Source of the DNA: Pontibacter lucknowensis
GTDB lineage: Bacteria > Bacteroidota > Bacteroidia > Cytophagales > Hymenobacteraceae
NCBI RefSeq assembly: GCF_900156415.1
Contig: NZ_FTNM01000003.1
Location: 372,001 to 436,000 of the forward strand
Direction of reading: 5' to 3'
DNA: 64,000 nucleotides
Shown here: positions 25,465-33,544 of the stretch, piece after piece
Layout of the letters: each line of letters begins with the position of its first letter
How positions within the stretch are numbered: position 1 is the stretch's first letter
Translations under genes and position numbers: made by a program
Notes under the pieces: model-generated
Told to the model about the DNA's origin: nothing
The model's database searches: none
Seen by the model: only the letters and a program-made list of their open reading frames with translations

Positions 25465-26844
25465 TTACAGAACCGCTTTTTTGAGCGCCTCCAGGTCAAG
25501 GTTTTGATAAGTGCCGGAGCTCATAAGCAGCAGATTGGCATTTTGCCAGTCCATTCCTTTCAGGTGCTCCAGTAATGCGTTAGAATCGGTGTATACCTGC
25601 AGCCGCGGATTACCGAAAGCATTGCGCAGATCCTCTTCCGATAGCATTTCCATGCGCTTATGCTCCACCGTTTTGGGGCTGAAGAACACAATCGGCACAT
25701 CGGCTTTGTCGAGGGCGCCGGCGTACTGCGGCAGGAAGTTTTTATTCAGGCTGCTGAAGGTATGCAGCTCCACGCAGGCCACCAGCTTGCGCTGCGGGTA
25801 CTGCGTTTTCACGGCCTCAGTTGTTGCTTTTACTTTGGAAGGAGCATGCGCAAAATCACGGAAAATCACCGAGTTGTTATTCTCGCCGAGTTTCTCCAGG
25901 CGCTTGGCAGCTCCCTTGAAAGTCTTAAGTGCCTCGTAGAAATCATGCGCTTTGATGCCGATCTTTTTGCAGACCTCTTTGGCCGCACTGATGTTGCGCA
26001 GGTTGTGCTCCCCGAACAGCGGAATCTCCACATCGCCCTCTTTCTTGGTGTGCAGAATGGTTTTGCCGTTGCGGATGCTATGCGGATGCACGGTATAGCC
26101 GATGTAGGCAATGTCGGCTGGGTTGCGCGGCACGGCCACCAGCTGCACCTGCTCGTCGTCCTGGTTGTAGATAAGAGTACCGGCCTTCGGCGTCATTTCA
26201 GCGAAAATGCGGAATTGGTCGCGGTATACCTCCGGCGTCGGGAAAACGTTGATATGGTCCCAGCTAATGCCGCTGATCACCCCGATGTGGTGGTGGTAGA
26301 GGTGGAACTTCGGCACACGCTTGATCGGATCGGAGAGGTATTCGTCACCTTCGATGATGATGATCGGAGCCTCCTCTGTGAGCTTCACCATGCGGTCGAA
26401 GCCTTGCAACTGGGCACCCACAGCGTAATCGAACAGGCGGCCGCAATGCTGCAGCACGTGCATGATGATGGAGGTGATGGACGTCTTGCCGTGGCTGCCG
26501 CCGATCACGATACGCTGCTTGTTTTTGCTCAGCTCGTAAATGAAGTTGGGGAAGGAGTAGACAGGTATACCCAGTTCCTGCGCCCGAAGCAGCTCCGGGT
26601 TGTCAGCGCGGGCGTGCATCCCCAGAATCACGGCATCAGGTTTACTATCCAGTTTTTCCGGGAACCAACCCTCCTCGGCCGGCAGTATACCTGCAGCAGC
26701 CAGGCGGCTTTTAGCCGGCTCGTAGATCTCGTCGTCCGAACCCGTCACTTTTATACCTTGGTCATGCAGCGCCAGCGCCAGGTTGTGCATGATGCTACCG
26801 CCCGTGGCGATCAGGTGAATATGTTTAAAATCCGTTCTCTCCAT
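25465..26844 (-). CDS. mpl: UDP-N-acetylmuramate:L-Ala-gamma-D-Glu-meso-DAP ligase (Mpl)
   Basis: Reattaches recycled murein tripeptide to UDP-MurNAc. 459 residues, Mur ligase fold: N-terminal Rossmann part (HIHLIATGGSIMHNLALAL), ATP loop IGGSHGKTSITS, EGDEYLSDPIKRVPKFHLY, and the C-terminal domain with RDFAHAPSKVKATTEAV and VELHTFSSLN. The GSIMHNLA segment and the EGDEYLSD motif separate Mpl from MurC. An apparent promoter lies 29 bp upstream. Confidence 0.92.
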   Translation of the reverse strand: MERTDFKHIHLIATGGSIMHNLALALHDQGIKVTGSDDEIYEPAKSRLAAAGILPAEEGWFPEKLDSKPDAVILGMHARADNPELLRAQELGIPVYSFPNFIYELSKNKQRIVIGGSHGKTSITSIIMHVLQHCGRLFDYAVGAQLQGFDRMVKLTEEAPIIIIEGDEYLSDPIKRVPKFHLYHHHIGVISGISWDHINVFPTPEVYRDQFRIFAEMTPKAGTLIYNQDDEQVQLVAVPRNPADIAYIGYTVHPHSIRNGKTILHTKKEGDVEIPLFGEHNLRNISAAKEVCKKIGIKAHDFYEALKTFKGAAKRLEKLGENNNSVIFRDFAHAPSKVKATTEAVKTQYPQRKLVACVELHTFSSLNKNFLPQYAGALDKADVPIVFFSPKTVEHKRMEMLSEEDLRNAFGNPRLQVYTDSNALLEHLKGMDWQNANLLLMSSGTYQNLDLEALKKAVL

Positions 26845-26872
26845 AATCCATGCTATCCATTTAGCGAACCGA

Positions 26873-26880
26873 CAAAATTA
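26873..26880 (-). promoter_or_regulatory. Bacteroidota -7 promoter element for mpl
   Basis: TAATTTTG on the minus strand matches TAnnTTTG, predicting a leader of roughly 20 nt before the mpl ATG. No clear -33 element. Confidence 0.4.
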
Positions 26881-26965
26881 TAATTCCTAAGTTAAATGTA
26901 AATAGCTATACGCTAATATGTGGATATCTTCCGTAATTTGTGGATTACTTGGACGGCTTACTTTT

Positions 26966-26973
26966 TAAATTTG
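26966..26973 (+). promoter_or_regulatory. Bacteroidota -7 promoter element at the dnaB start
   Basis: TAAATTTG is followed by TGCTT and the ATG at 26979, which predicts a leaderless dnaB transcript. No -33 element at normal spacing (TTG 14 bp and TTTG 25 bp upstream). Confidence 0.4.
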
Positions 26974-26978
26974 TGCTT

Positions 26979-28550
26979 ATGGAGGAGATGAAAATGAACG
27001 TGCGGCCAACTGGCAACCGAGGCAACTGGGCTAAAAAGGCACCTGCCGTGGCAGAGTTGGGTAAAAAACCGCCGCAGGCACTAGATTTGGAGGAGGCCGT
27101 GCTAGGCGCTCTGATGTTGGAGAAGGATGCGCTGACCACGGTGATCGACATTCTGCGCCCCAGTTCTTTTTACAAAGAGGCGCACCAACGCATATTTAAA
27201 GCCATTCTGGCCCTGTTCGATAAGTCAGAGCCAATCGATATTCTAACCGTAACGCATGAGCTGCGCGAAAACGGTGAACTGGAGCTGGCAGGTGGTGCTT
27301 ATTATGTGACGCAGCTGACCACCCGCGTAAACTCGGCGGCGAACATCGAGTACCACGCCCGTATCATCACGGAAAACTCGATCAAGCGTGATTTGATCTC
27401 TATTTCCTCTGAAGTACTTTCGAGTGCTTTTGAAGACACCACCGACGTATTCGAACTCCTCGACAAGACAGAGGCGAAACTCTACGAGGTATCCGAGTCG
27501 AACATCCGCAAGAACTTTGACGATATGCGCTCTTTGATGCACCAGGCCATCAAGGAACTGGAGGAGAAGCGCAAGCAGACTGATGGTCTGACCGGTGTGC
27601 CAAGCGGCATGACCGCCCTGGACCGCGTAACGTCAGGCTGGCAAAAATCGGATTTGATTATTCTCGCAGCACGTCCTGCGATGGGTAAGACGGCATTCGT
27701 GCTTTCCTGCCTGCGCAACGCAGCAGTTGACTTCAAAAAAGGTGTGGCGATCTTCTCACTCGAGATGTCCTCGCTGCAGCTGGTGAATCGTCTGATCTCT
27801 TCAGAAGCTGAACTCGATTCAGAGAAGATCAAAAAAGGCAGTCTGGAAGATTACGAATGGGCACAGCTCAACCATAAGATTTCGAAACTGACCGAAGCGC
27901 CGATCTTTATTGACGATACGCCGGGTCTATCCATCCGTGAGCTTCGCACCAAGTGCCGCCGACTCAAGGCGCAGTACGATATCCAGATGGTAATCATTGA
28001 CTACCTGCAGCTGATGAGTGGCAACGCCGAAGGCAAAGGTGGGGGTAACCGTGAACAGGAGATCGCTTCCATTTCGCGGGCCATGAAGATGCTGGCCAAG
28101 GAATTGAACGTGCCGGTGATTGCGCTCTCGCAGCTAAGCCGTGCCGTGGAAACCCGTGGTGGCGACAAGCGTCCGCAGCTATCTGACTTGCGTGAATCCG
28201 GCTCCATTGAGCAGGACGCCGACATGGTGCTCTTCCTGTACCGTCCGGAATACTACGGCATCACCGAAGACGAAATGGGCAACCCAACCGCCGGGGTAGG
28301 CGAGGTAATCATTGCCAAGCACCGTAACGGTTCACTGGAGAACGTACAGCTTAAGTTCATTGGCAAGTATACAAAGTTTACCAACCTCGACTCTGACTTC
28401 GGGGGCGATGGTGGTTTCAATGCGCTACCAAACAGTAGCTTTGATACCGAGACGCCGGGCGCCATCCGACTGGGTAGCCGCATGAATGACGGTAGCAACG
28501 GTGGAGGAGGATTCCCGGCCTCAGGCTTTGATGAGGAGCCACCGTTTTAA
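26979..28550 (+). CDS. dnaB: Replicative DNA helicase DnaB
   Basis: Hexameric 5'-3' helicase of the replication fork. About 523 residues from the ATG at 26979: N-terminal domain (LDLEEAVLGALML...), linker, then the RecA-like core with Walker A AARPAMGKTAFVLS (~235), Walker B IQMVIIDYLQLM, and the GGDKRPQLSDLRESGSIEQDADMVLFLYR motif. There is no intein insertion. The Gly/Asn-rich C-terminal tail is typical for Bacteroidota DnaB. The GTG at 26940 is rejected as start because a promoter-like TAAATTTG overlaps that stretch. Confidence 0.96.
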   Translation: MEEMKMNVRPTGNRGNWAKKAPAVAELGKKPPQALDLEEAVLGALMLEKDALTTVIDILRPSSFYKEAHQRIFKAILALFDKSEPIDILTVTHELRENGELELAGGAYYVTQLTTRVNSAANIEYHARIITENSIKRDLISISSEVLSSAFEDTTDVFELLDKTEAKLYEVSESNIRKNFDDMRSLMHQAIKELEEKRKQTDGLTGVPSGMTALDRVTSGWQKSDLIILAARPAMGKTAFVLSCLRNAAVDFKKGVAIFSLEMSSLQLVNRLISSEAELDSEKIKKGSLEDYEWAQLNHKISKLTEAPIFIDDTPGLSIRELRTKCRRLKAQYDIQMVIIDYLQLMSGNAEGKGGGNREQEIASISRAMKMLAKELNVPVIALSQLSRAVETRGGDKRPQLSDLRESGSIEQDADMVLFLYRPEYYGITEDEMGNPTAGVGEVIIAKHRNGSLENVQLKFIGKYTKFTNLDSDFGGDGGFNALPNSSFDTETPGAIRLGSRMNDGSNGGGGFPASGFDEEPPF

Positions 28551-28665
28551 GGTACATACATAAGACATTTTTGATATAAGGCCAAAGCGTAAGTGTATCA
28601 GTATTTTCACCCTGATCACACTTTTAATGTATTCTTTGAGCCGAAAAGATCCTAAGCCAAAGGAA

Positions 28666-28700
28666 GAAAAGCCGCTGAACCTGAGAGTCAGCGGCTTTTC
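28666..28700. terminator. Bidirectional intrinsic terminator between dnaB and nitroreductase
   Basis: A perfect 13-bp stem (GAAAAGCCGCTGA with TCAGCGGCTTTTC) and a 9-nt loop lie between convergent genes. Confidence 0.9.
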
Positions 28701-28704
28701 CATT

Positions 28705-29289
28705 TTACATCCACACTACTTTCTCTTCCAGCGGCACGATGCGCTTGCCTACTGTGGCAGGTGTGTCCGAATAGCCCAGGTATAGTATGCCCAGCACTAC
28801 GTCTTCTTCGCGCAACTGCAACAGCTCTTTCATAGGCGGACGGTACGCCATACCACCCGAGCCCCAGTAGCTGGCTATACCCAGGGCCGTAGCGCCCAGT
28901 AACAGGTTTTGGATGGCGCAGGAAGTAGCGGCAATTTCTTCAAGGGCAGGAATTTTGGGCAGATTGCCGCGCTGCATGTAGGCTACTATTACATGGGAGA
29001 CCTTGTCACCCATATACAGCAGTTTGTCATATTTCTCCTGCAGGTATTTCTCCTGTTCGGTGTGCTTCCTATACAGTTCGGCATGGGCCTGGCAGAAGTC
29101 CTGTACCTTATCGCCGGCGTATACCTTAAAGCGCCAGGGTTCTGTATGGCCGTGAGTAGGTGCCCAATCCGCCAGCTCCAGCAGTTTTTCCACTTGCTCG
29201 TCCGGTATACGCTGTCCGTTCATTTTGCCGGGCTTAGTCGTTCTGCGGTTCCGGATAATGTTACTTATTTCTGAGAATGATGTATGCAT
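28705..29289 (-). CDS. Nitroreductase family FMN oxidoreductase
   Basis: 194 residues. NIIRNRRTTKPGKMNG near the N-terminus, APTHGHTEPWRF and the FMN phosphate-binding IASYWGSGGMAYRP segment place it in the YdjA-like nitroreductase subgroup. It probably forms a dimer with FMN and uses NAD(P)H; the natural substrate is unknown. Confidence 0.9.
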   Translation of the reverse strand: MHTSFSEISNIIRNRRTTKPGKMNGQRIPDEQVEKLLELADWAPTHGHTEPWRFKVYAGDKVQDFCQAHAELYRKHTEQEKYLQEKYDKLLYMGDKVSHVIVAYMQRGNLPKIPALEEIAATSCAIQNLLLGATALGIASYWGSGGMAYRPPMKELLQLREEDVVLGILYLGYSDTPATVGKRIVPLEEKVVWM

Positions 29290-29317
29290 ATCGGTAAATT
29301 GATCTTGTTTGGTATTG

Positions 29318-29325
29318 CAAAAGTA
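29318..29325 (-). promoter_or_regulatory. Bacteroidota -7 promoter element for the nitroreductase gene
   Basis: TACTTTTG on the minus strand, about 29 bp before the ATG, matches TAnnTTTG. No -33 element at normal spacing. Confidence 0.4.
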
Positions 29326-29571
29326 CGGACAACGAAATTAAATGTCGGGATCAGGGTTTACAGGATTTCGTGTAGTGTTAACACACTTTGGCGCTATCAC
29401 CAGTGGTACTAAAACTAAACTTGCAGAATACGTGTACATAACCGCCAGTTGTACTGCTCTCAACCTAGCAAAAAATCTACTTTAAAATGCTTATTCCTAT
29501 AACTGGAGCGGTAAAGTATGTGTACAAGATTTACTATCTTTAAGATTATCTTTATTTGTTAGTAGGCTCTT

Positions 29572-30828
29572 ATGGATTTTAATAGACTGTTTAATAGTAT
29601 ACCCGAACCTATTGTGGTGCTTTCACCCGAGTACAAAGTTGTTGCGGCAACAGATGCCTTTCTCGAGAGCAGCCTGCGTACAAGGGATCAGCTAATAGGC
29701 TTACATTTCCTGCTGGAAGCATTCCCTGAGAGGGAAAACTCTTACCAGGACAATGCTATAAAAAAAGGCCTGGATCAGGTGCTGCAAACAAAAAAGGCTG
29801 TTCGGTTGGGCGCAATGCGTTATGATATTCAAAAGCCTGAGTCCCAAGGAGGTGGATATGAAGTGCGCTTTTGGGAAGTAAACCAGACGCCGATCCTCGA
29901 CAGTGAAGGCAATGTGGAATACATTATGCAGAAGCCTTTTGATGTGACGGAACGCGAAGTATCACAGGTAGCTTTGCAGAAGAGTGAAGAGAAGTTCAAG
30001 GTGATGGCAGAAGCCCTGCCTCAACTGATTTATACCATAGAACCCGGGGGGAAGACCTCTTATTTTAACAAGCGCTGGGAAGAATACACCGGTATAAATC
30101 TGGAAACACTATTACAGATCAAATGGGACCAGATGATTCATCCTGATGACCTGGAAAATACGCTGGCCAAATGGGAGACGGCTGCTAAGGAAGGAGCTGA
30201 GATGCAGATGGAGTTGCGTATGCGAGACAAAAACGGGACTTATCGCTGGCACCTGTCCCGCTCCATACCTATGAAAGATGCCGACGGCAACATTACCATG
30301 TGGATTGGCAGCTCGACCGACATACACGATACGCGAAAACTGGTACAGGAACTGCTGGATTCAAACGAACAGATGGCGCTGCTATCAGACCAGGTGCAGC
30401 ACGCCTACGAAAAAGCCGAATCAGAGCGCAAAACACTGGAAAGGCTCATCATGGAAGCCCCAGCTATGTTTGTCATTTTGAGAGGGCCGGAGCATCGGTT
30501 TGAGCTGATGAATGACAAATACCAGCAACTGTACCCGGGCCGCAACCTAATCGGGATGCCACTAGGAGAGGCACTGCCTGATATCAAGGCACAGGGCTTC
30601 ACAAAGTTACTCGACAGGGTATACGAGACGGGTGAAACCTACATTGCAGAGGGCGTGCCCATTATTTTGCCAAAGGACGGCACTGATGAGATGGAGGAAA
30701 GGTTCTTCAACTTCTCCTACCAGCCCATGTACGAAGCGGGCAAAATTACAGGCATCCTGGCCTTTGGCTACGACATCACCAATGAGATTCTGTTTAAAAG
30801 GAAGTTAGAAGACCTCTCGTCACTTTAG
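29572..30828 (+). CDS. PAS-only sensor protein without output domain
   Basis: 418 residues with three PAS domains (about 1-130, 137-265, 295-415). The middle one is a PAS_3 type (WEEYTGI, HPDDLENTL, GTYRWHLSRSIP, WIGSSTDI). A coiled stretch lies at about 262-300. The protein stops right after the third PAS (DITNEILFKRKLEDL), where a histidine kinase usually follows; no kinase, cyclase or DNA-binding domain is present. It may sense and pass a signal by protein contact. The next gene, 43 bp downstream, encodes a CZB-like protein, so the two may be a two-subunit sensor (inference). Confidence 0.85.
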   Translation: MDFNRLFNSIPEPIVVLSPEYKVVAATDAFLESSLRTRDQLIGLHFLLEAFPERENSYQDNAIKKGLDQVLQTKKAVRLGAMRYDIQKPESQGGGYEVRFWEVNQTPILDSEGNVEYIMQKPFDVTEREVSQVALQKSEEKFKVMAEALPQLIYTIEPGGKTSYFNKRWEEYTGINLETLLQIKWDQMIHPDDLENTLAKWETAAKEGAEMQMELRMRDKNGTYRWHLSRSIPMKDADGNITMWIGSSTDIHDTRKLVQELLDSNEQMALLSDQVQHAYEKAESERKTLERLIMEAPAMFVILRGPEHRFELMNDKYQQLYPGRNLIGMPLGEALPDIKAQGFTKLLDRVYETGETYIAEGVPIILPKDGTDEMEERFFNFSYQPMYEAGKITGILAFGYDITNEILFKRKLEDLSSL

Positions 30829-30871
30829 TCAGAAGTCCGTTTAAAAATAGTAATTGAGGGACGTTGTGTAG

Positions 30872-31225
30872 ATGGAGGCAGCACGGCTAGATTTTCAGCA
30901 ACTTAGGATAAAACATATTCTGTATAAGTCGAAGGTGCGTTCGTTTTTGTACGGCGGAACCTTCGATGCAAGCTTTTTTTCCAGTGCAGGGCCGATAGAC
31001 ATTTGGTTCTCTACAGTGGGTAAGATCCGGTACGCCCAGGAACCTGAAATTTTACAGCTTATCCGGCTTCATCAGCAAATGAATGAGATCGCGTTAAACC
31101 TTTACAAGCTTTACAGTAAGGGACTGATTGAGCAGGCCCACGATGGGCTGAAGGAAGTGGATTTCAGGTCAGATCAGTTTATCCAGATTCTATCAGGCTT
31201 AGATGAAAGGCTTCAAAAGGTATAG
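30872..31225 (+). CDS. CZB-like (chemoreceptor zinc-binding) single-domain protein, degenerate zinc site
   Basis: 117 residues. The pattern resembles the CZB domain of chemoreceptors and diguanylate cyclases: His15 in RIKHILYKSKVRSFLYGG, then FSTVGKI (~46-52) in the place of the usual CxLGKW, then LHQQMNEIA with His67, and a helical tail with KGLIEQA. At the Cys position there is Ser47, and the second His of HxxxH is Asn71, so only two of four zinc ligands are kept. It is either a relaxed or lost zinc site. Co-directional with the PAS-only protein and ended by a strong terminator. Confidence 0.6.
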   Translation: MEAARLDFQQLRIKHILYKSKVRSFLYGGTFDASFFSSAGPIDIWFSTVGKIRYAQEPEILQLIRLHQQMNEIALNLYKLYSKGLIEQAHDGLKEVDFRSDQFIQILSGLDERLQKV

Positions 31226-31234
31226 GTACACATT

Positions 31235-31271
31235 AAAAGAGGCCGGCAGTTTTAAACTGCCGGCCTCTTTT
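31235..31271. terminator. Strong bidirectional intrinsic terminator
   Basis: A perfect 15-bp stem (AAAAGAGGCCGGCAG with CTGCCGGCCTCTTTT) and a 7-nt loop lie between the convergent CZB-like and phosphomutase genes. Confidence 0.93.
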
Positions 31272-31284
31272 ATATCCTAAAAGC

Positions 31285-33018
31285 TTATCGAAGTTTCAGA
31301 TCCACCAGAATCTGCTCGATCTTCTGGCTCAGCTGCCTATTTACAGCATCAAATTCATCTTTAGAAGCCAAAGGCTCATTCACACTGATATAGAACTTGA
31401 TCTTCGGTTCGGTTCCTGACGGACGAGCAGATATCTTGCTGCCGTCTTCGGTCAGGTATTGCAGTACATTGGAACTCTCCAAATCCAGTCTGGACTCCTC
31501 TCCAGTCAACAGATTTTTTCGGGTGCTGTGCTTGAAGTCGCTTACCTCTACCACTTTAGAACCGGCAATGGTCTGCGGTGGATTGGCACGCATGTCGGCC
31601 ATCATTTGCTGTATTTCCTCTGCACCACGCTGTCCTTTTTTGGTGAAGGAAACCAGTTCTTCTTTGTAGAAGCCATGGCGGGTATAGATCTCCACCATCA
31701 TCTCGAACAGGCTCTGTCCTCTGTCTTTTGCCACAGCGGCCATTTCGGCGATCAGGGCGCAAGCCGAAATGGCATCTTTGTCACGCACGAAGTCACCGAT
31801 CATGTAGCCGTAGCTCTCCTCGCCGCCTCCGATGTACGTTTCCTTGCCTTCCAACTCACGGATCTTCTCAGCGATGTACTTAAAGCCAGTCAGGGTCTCG
31901 TACATGGTCACATTATAGCTATCGGCAATGTCCTTGATTAGATCGGTGGTCACGATGGTCTTCACAATGAATTCCTTACCAGTTAGCTTGCCAGCTTTCT
32001 GCCATGCCAGCAGGAGGTAGTTCATTAGCAAAGCACCCGTCTGGTTACCGTTCAGGAGCTCAAACTCGCCTTCCAGGTTTCTTACAGCTATACCTACACG
32101 GTCAGAGTCGGGGTCAGTAGCCATCACGAGGTCCGCGTCAATTTCTTTGGCTTTGTTCAGTGCCAGGGTCATGGCCTCTTTCTCCTCTGGGTTCGGGTAT
32201 ACTACGGTCGGGAAGTTACCGTCTGGCGTAGCCTGCTCCTCTACTACATGCACGTTGGTGAAGCCAAATCGCTTGAGTACCTCCGGTACCAAAGTTATAC
32301 CTGTACCGTGTATGGAGGAGAACACAATCTTGAGGTCATGCTGGTTTTTAATAGCATCCTGTGAAATGGAAAGGTTCTGCACCTTGGCCATATAAGCTTC
32401 GTCCATTTCTTGGCCCAGCATGTGGATGTTGCTTGATTTTGCCTCCCATTTTACCTCGTCAATCGACGTGATTTTGTTCACCTCCGCGATGATGTTCTTA
32501 TCGTGTGGGGCAGTTACCTGTGCACCGTCGTTCCAGTATACCTTGTAGCCGTTATACTCTTTCGGGTTGTGAGAGGCCGTTACCACCACACCGCTCTGGC
32601 AGCCAAGGTGACGGATGGCAAAGGATAGCTCCGGGGTAGGGCGAAGGGCTTCAAACAGGTAAGCCTCAATGTCGTTGGCCGAGAAAATATCAGCGGCGAT
32701 GCGTGCAAACACATCAGAGTTGTTACGGCAGTCGTGTGCAATAGCCACTTTCACACGTTCACCCGGGAAGTTCTGCTTCAGGTAGTTGCAAAGGCCCTGC
32801 GTCGCCATACCCAAGGTATAGCGGTTCATACGGTTGCTGCCCGCGCCCATGATGCCGCGCAGACCACCTGTTCCAAATTCCAGGTCTTTGTAAAAGGCGT
32901 CGGCCAGTGCTTCGTGTTCGTTGCGCTCGAGCAGATTGTTTATTTCTGATTTGGTAGCATCGTCGTAGTTGCCGCTCAGCCAGGCGTTTATTTTCTGCTG
33001 TATAGCTGGTTCAATCAT
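31285..33018 (-). CDS. Phosphoglucomutase/phosphomannomutase-type phospho-sugar mutase
   Basis: 577 residues, the long form used by Bacteroidota and Firmicutes (PgcA-like). The active-site Ser loop is VVVTASHNPKEYNGYKVYW, the metal-binding loop DPDSDRVGIAV, the sugar loop GGGEESYGYM and the phosphate loop ARPSGTEPKIKFYI. Converts glucose 1-phosphate and 6-phosphate. I start at the ATG at 33018 (MIEPAIQQ); the frame extends 20 more codons upstream without conserved content. Confidence 0.93.
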   Translation of the reverse strand: MIEPAIQQKINAWLSGNYDDATKSEINNLLERNEHEALADAFYKDLEFGTGGLRGIMGAGSNRMNRYTLGMATQGLCNYLKQNFPGERVKVAIAHDCRNNSDVFARIAADIFSANDIEAYLFEALRPTPELSFAIRHLGCQSGVVVTASHNPKEYNGYKVYWNDGAQVTAPHDKNIIAEVNKITSIDEVKWEAKSSNIHMLGQEMDEAYMAKVQNLSISQDAIKNQHDLKIVFSSIHGTGITLVPEVLKRFGFTNVHVVEEQATPDGNFPTVVYPNPEEKEAMTLALNKAKEIDADLVMATDPDSDRVGIAVRNLEGEFELLNGNQTGALLMNYLLLAWQKAGKLTGKEFIVKTIVTTDLIKDIADSYNVTMYETLTGFKYIAEKIRELEGKETYIGGGEESYGYMIGDFVRDKDAISACALIAEMAAVAKDRGQSLFEMMVEIYTRHGFYKEELVSFTKKGQRGAEEIQQMMADMRANPPQTIAGSKVVEVSDFKHSTRKNLLTGEESRLDLESSNVLQYLTEDGSKISARPSGTEPKIKFYISVNEPLASKDEFDAVNRQLSQKIEQILVDLKLR

Positions 33019-33080
33019 AGTCTTTTTGGTAATGTATGTTGTTGATGATAATGTCGTTAGTATGTTTAAAGACAACATGG

Positions 33081-33260
33081 CGCGAGCGTCCTCGCTCGTG
33101 ATCTGCTATCGTGGGGCCTCTGGCCCAGTTGTAGCTATTGCAACCTGATTTGTTTCATTGCTTCGCCTGTGCGGCGGGCACTCACTTTTTTCCTTGATGA
33201 AAAAATCGAGGCCCCTACCCCCACTTGCTGACCGCTCAAACAAAAAATCGTCGGTTGTGC
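33081..33260. repeat. Possible degenerate dispersed Bacteroidota intergenic repeat
   Basis: A hairpin CGAGCG-TCCT-CGCTCG (33083-33098), a hairpin GGGCC-TCT-GGCCC (33114-33126) and then GCGGCGGGCACTCACTTTTT with a CTTGATGAAAAAATCGAGGC stretch. This resembles junk-like repeat elements I recall between genes in other Cytophagales genomes, which automated callers often turn into spurious ORFs. Copy number cannot be judged from one window. Confidence 0.4.
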
Positions 33261-33429
33261 ACTTGGCAGGGCTGTTTGCTACGTAGGTTACGTGCGAGTT
33301 ACTATGCAATGCGTGCCTGTGCTCTGTGTTCTCAGTGGCATGTGCTACTGGGCTTATACCTACAAAACCTTTTCTAAGCTTGCGTCCTGCTAGCCTAAAG
33401 CTTTGTCCTTATACTTCCAATTGCACAAA

Positions 33430-33484
33430 AAATCACACCAGCCCTTCGTTTACCGCTTAACGGTTCTGAGAACTGGTGTGATTT
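33430..33484 (-). terminator. Putative terminator after hppD (long loop)
   Basis: A perfect 12-bp stem AAATCACACCAG/CTGGTGTGATTT has a 31-nt loop that itself can form a small ACCG/CGGT hairpin, placed after hppD on the minus strand. A long loop is unusual. Confidence 0.6.
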
Positions 33485-33544
33485 GAATATAGCAAAATCG
33501 GAGTATCTAACACGGGTTACACCGTGCTATACTTGGCTTGCGGC

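Larger units (their letters stand above)
33019..33544. other. 526-bp intergenic region with repeat-like sequence
   Basis: No intact gene. From about 33075 to 33260 it carries three short hairpins and a segment that looks like a decayed dispersed intergenic element (separate entry). The end nearest hppD holds its long-loop terminator. One TATACC motif lies near 33356. Confidence 0.6.

Noticed and set aside
25660..26883. 407-residue open frame antisense to mpl
   Set aside because: Shadow of a clear Mpl gene; its translation is rich in His/Val/Leu without any domain.
26979..28550. Intein in DnaB
   Set aside because: DnaB is a common intein host, but the protein has ordinary length and uninterrupted helicase motifs.
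33106..33309. 67-residue minus-strand frame in the pgm-hppD gap
   Set aside because: Made from the hairpin repeat-like element; similar spurious frames are typical of such repeats.
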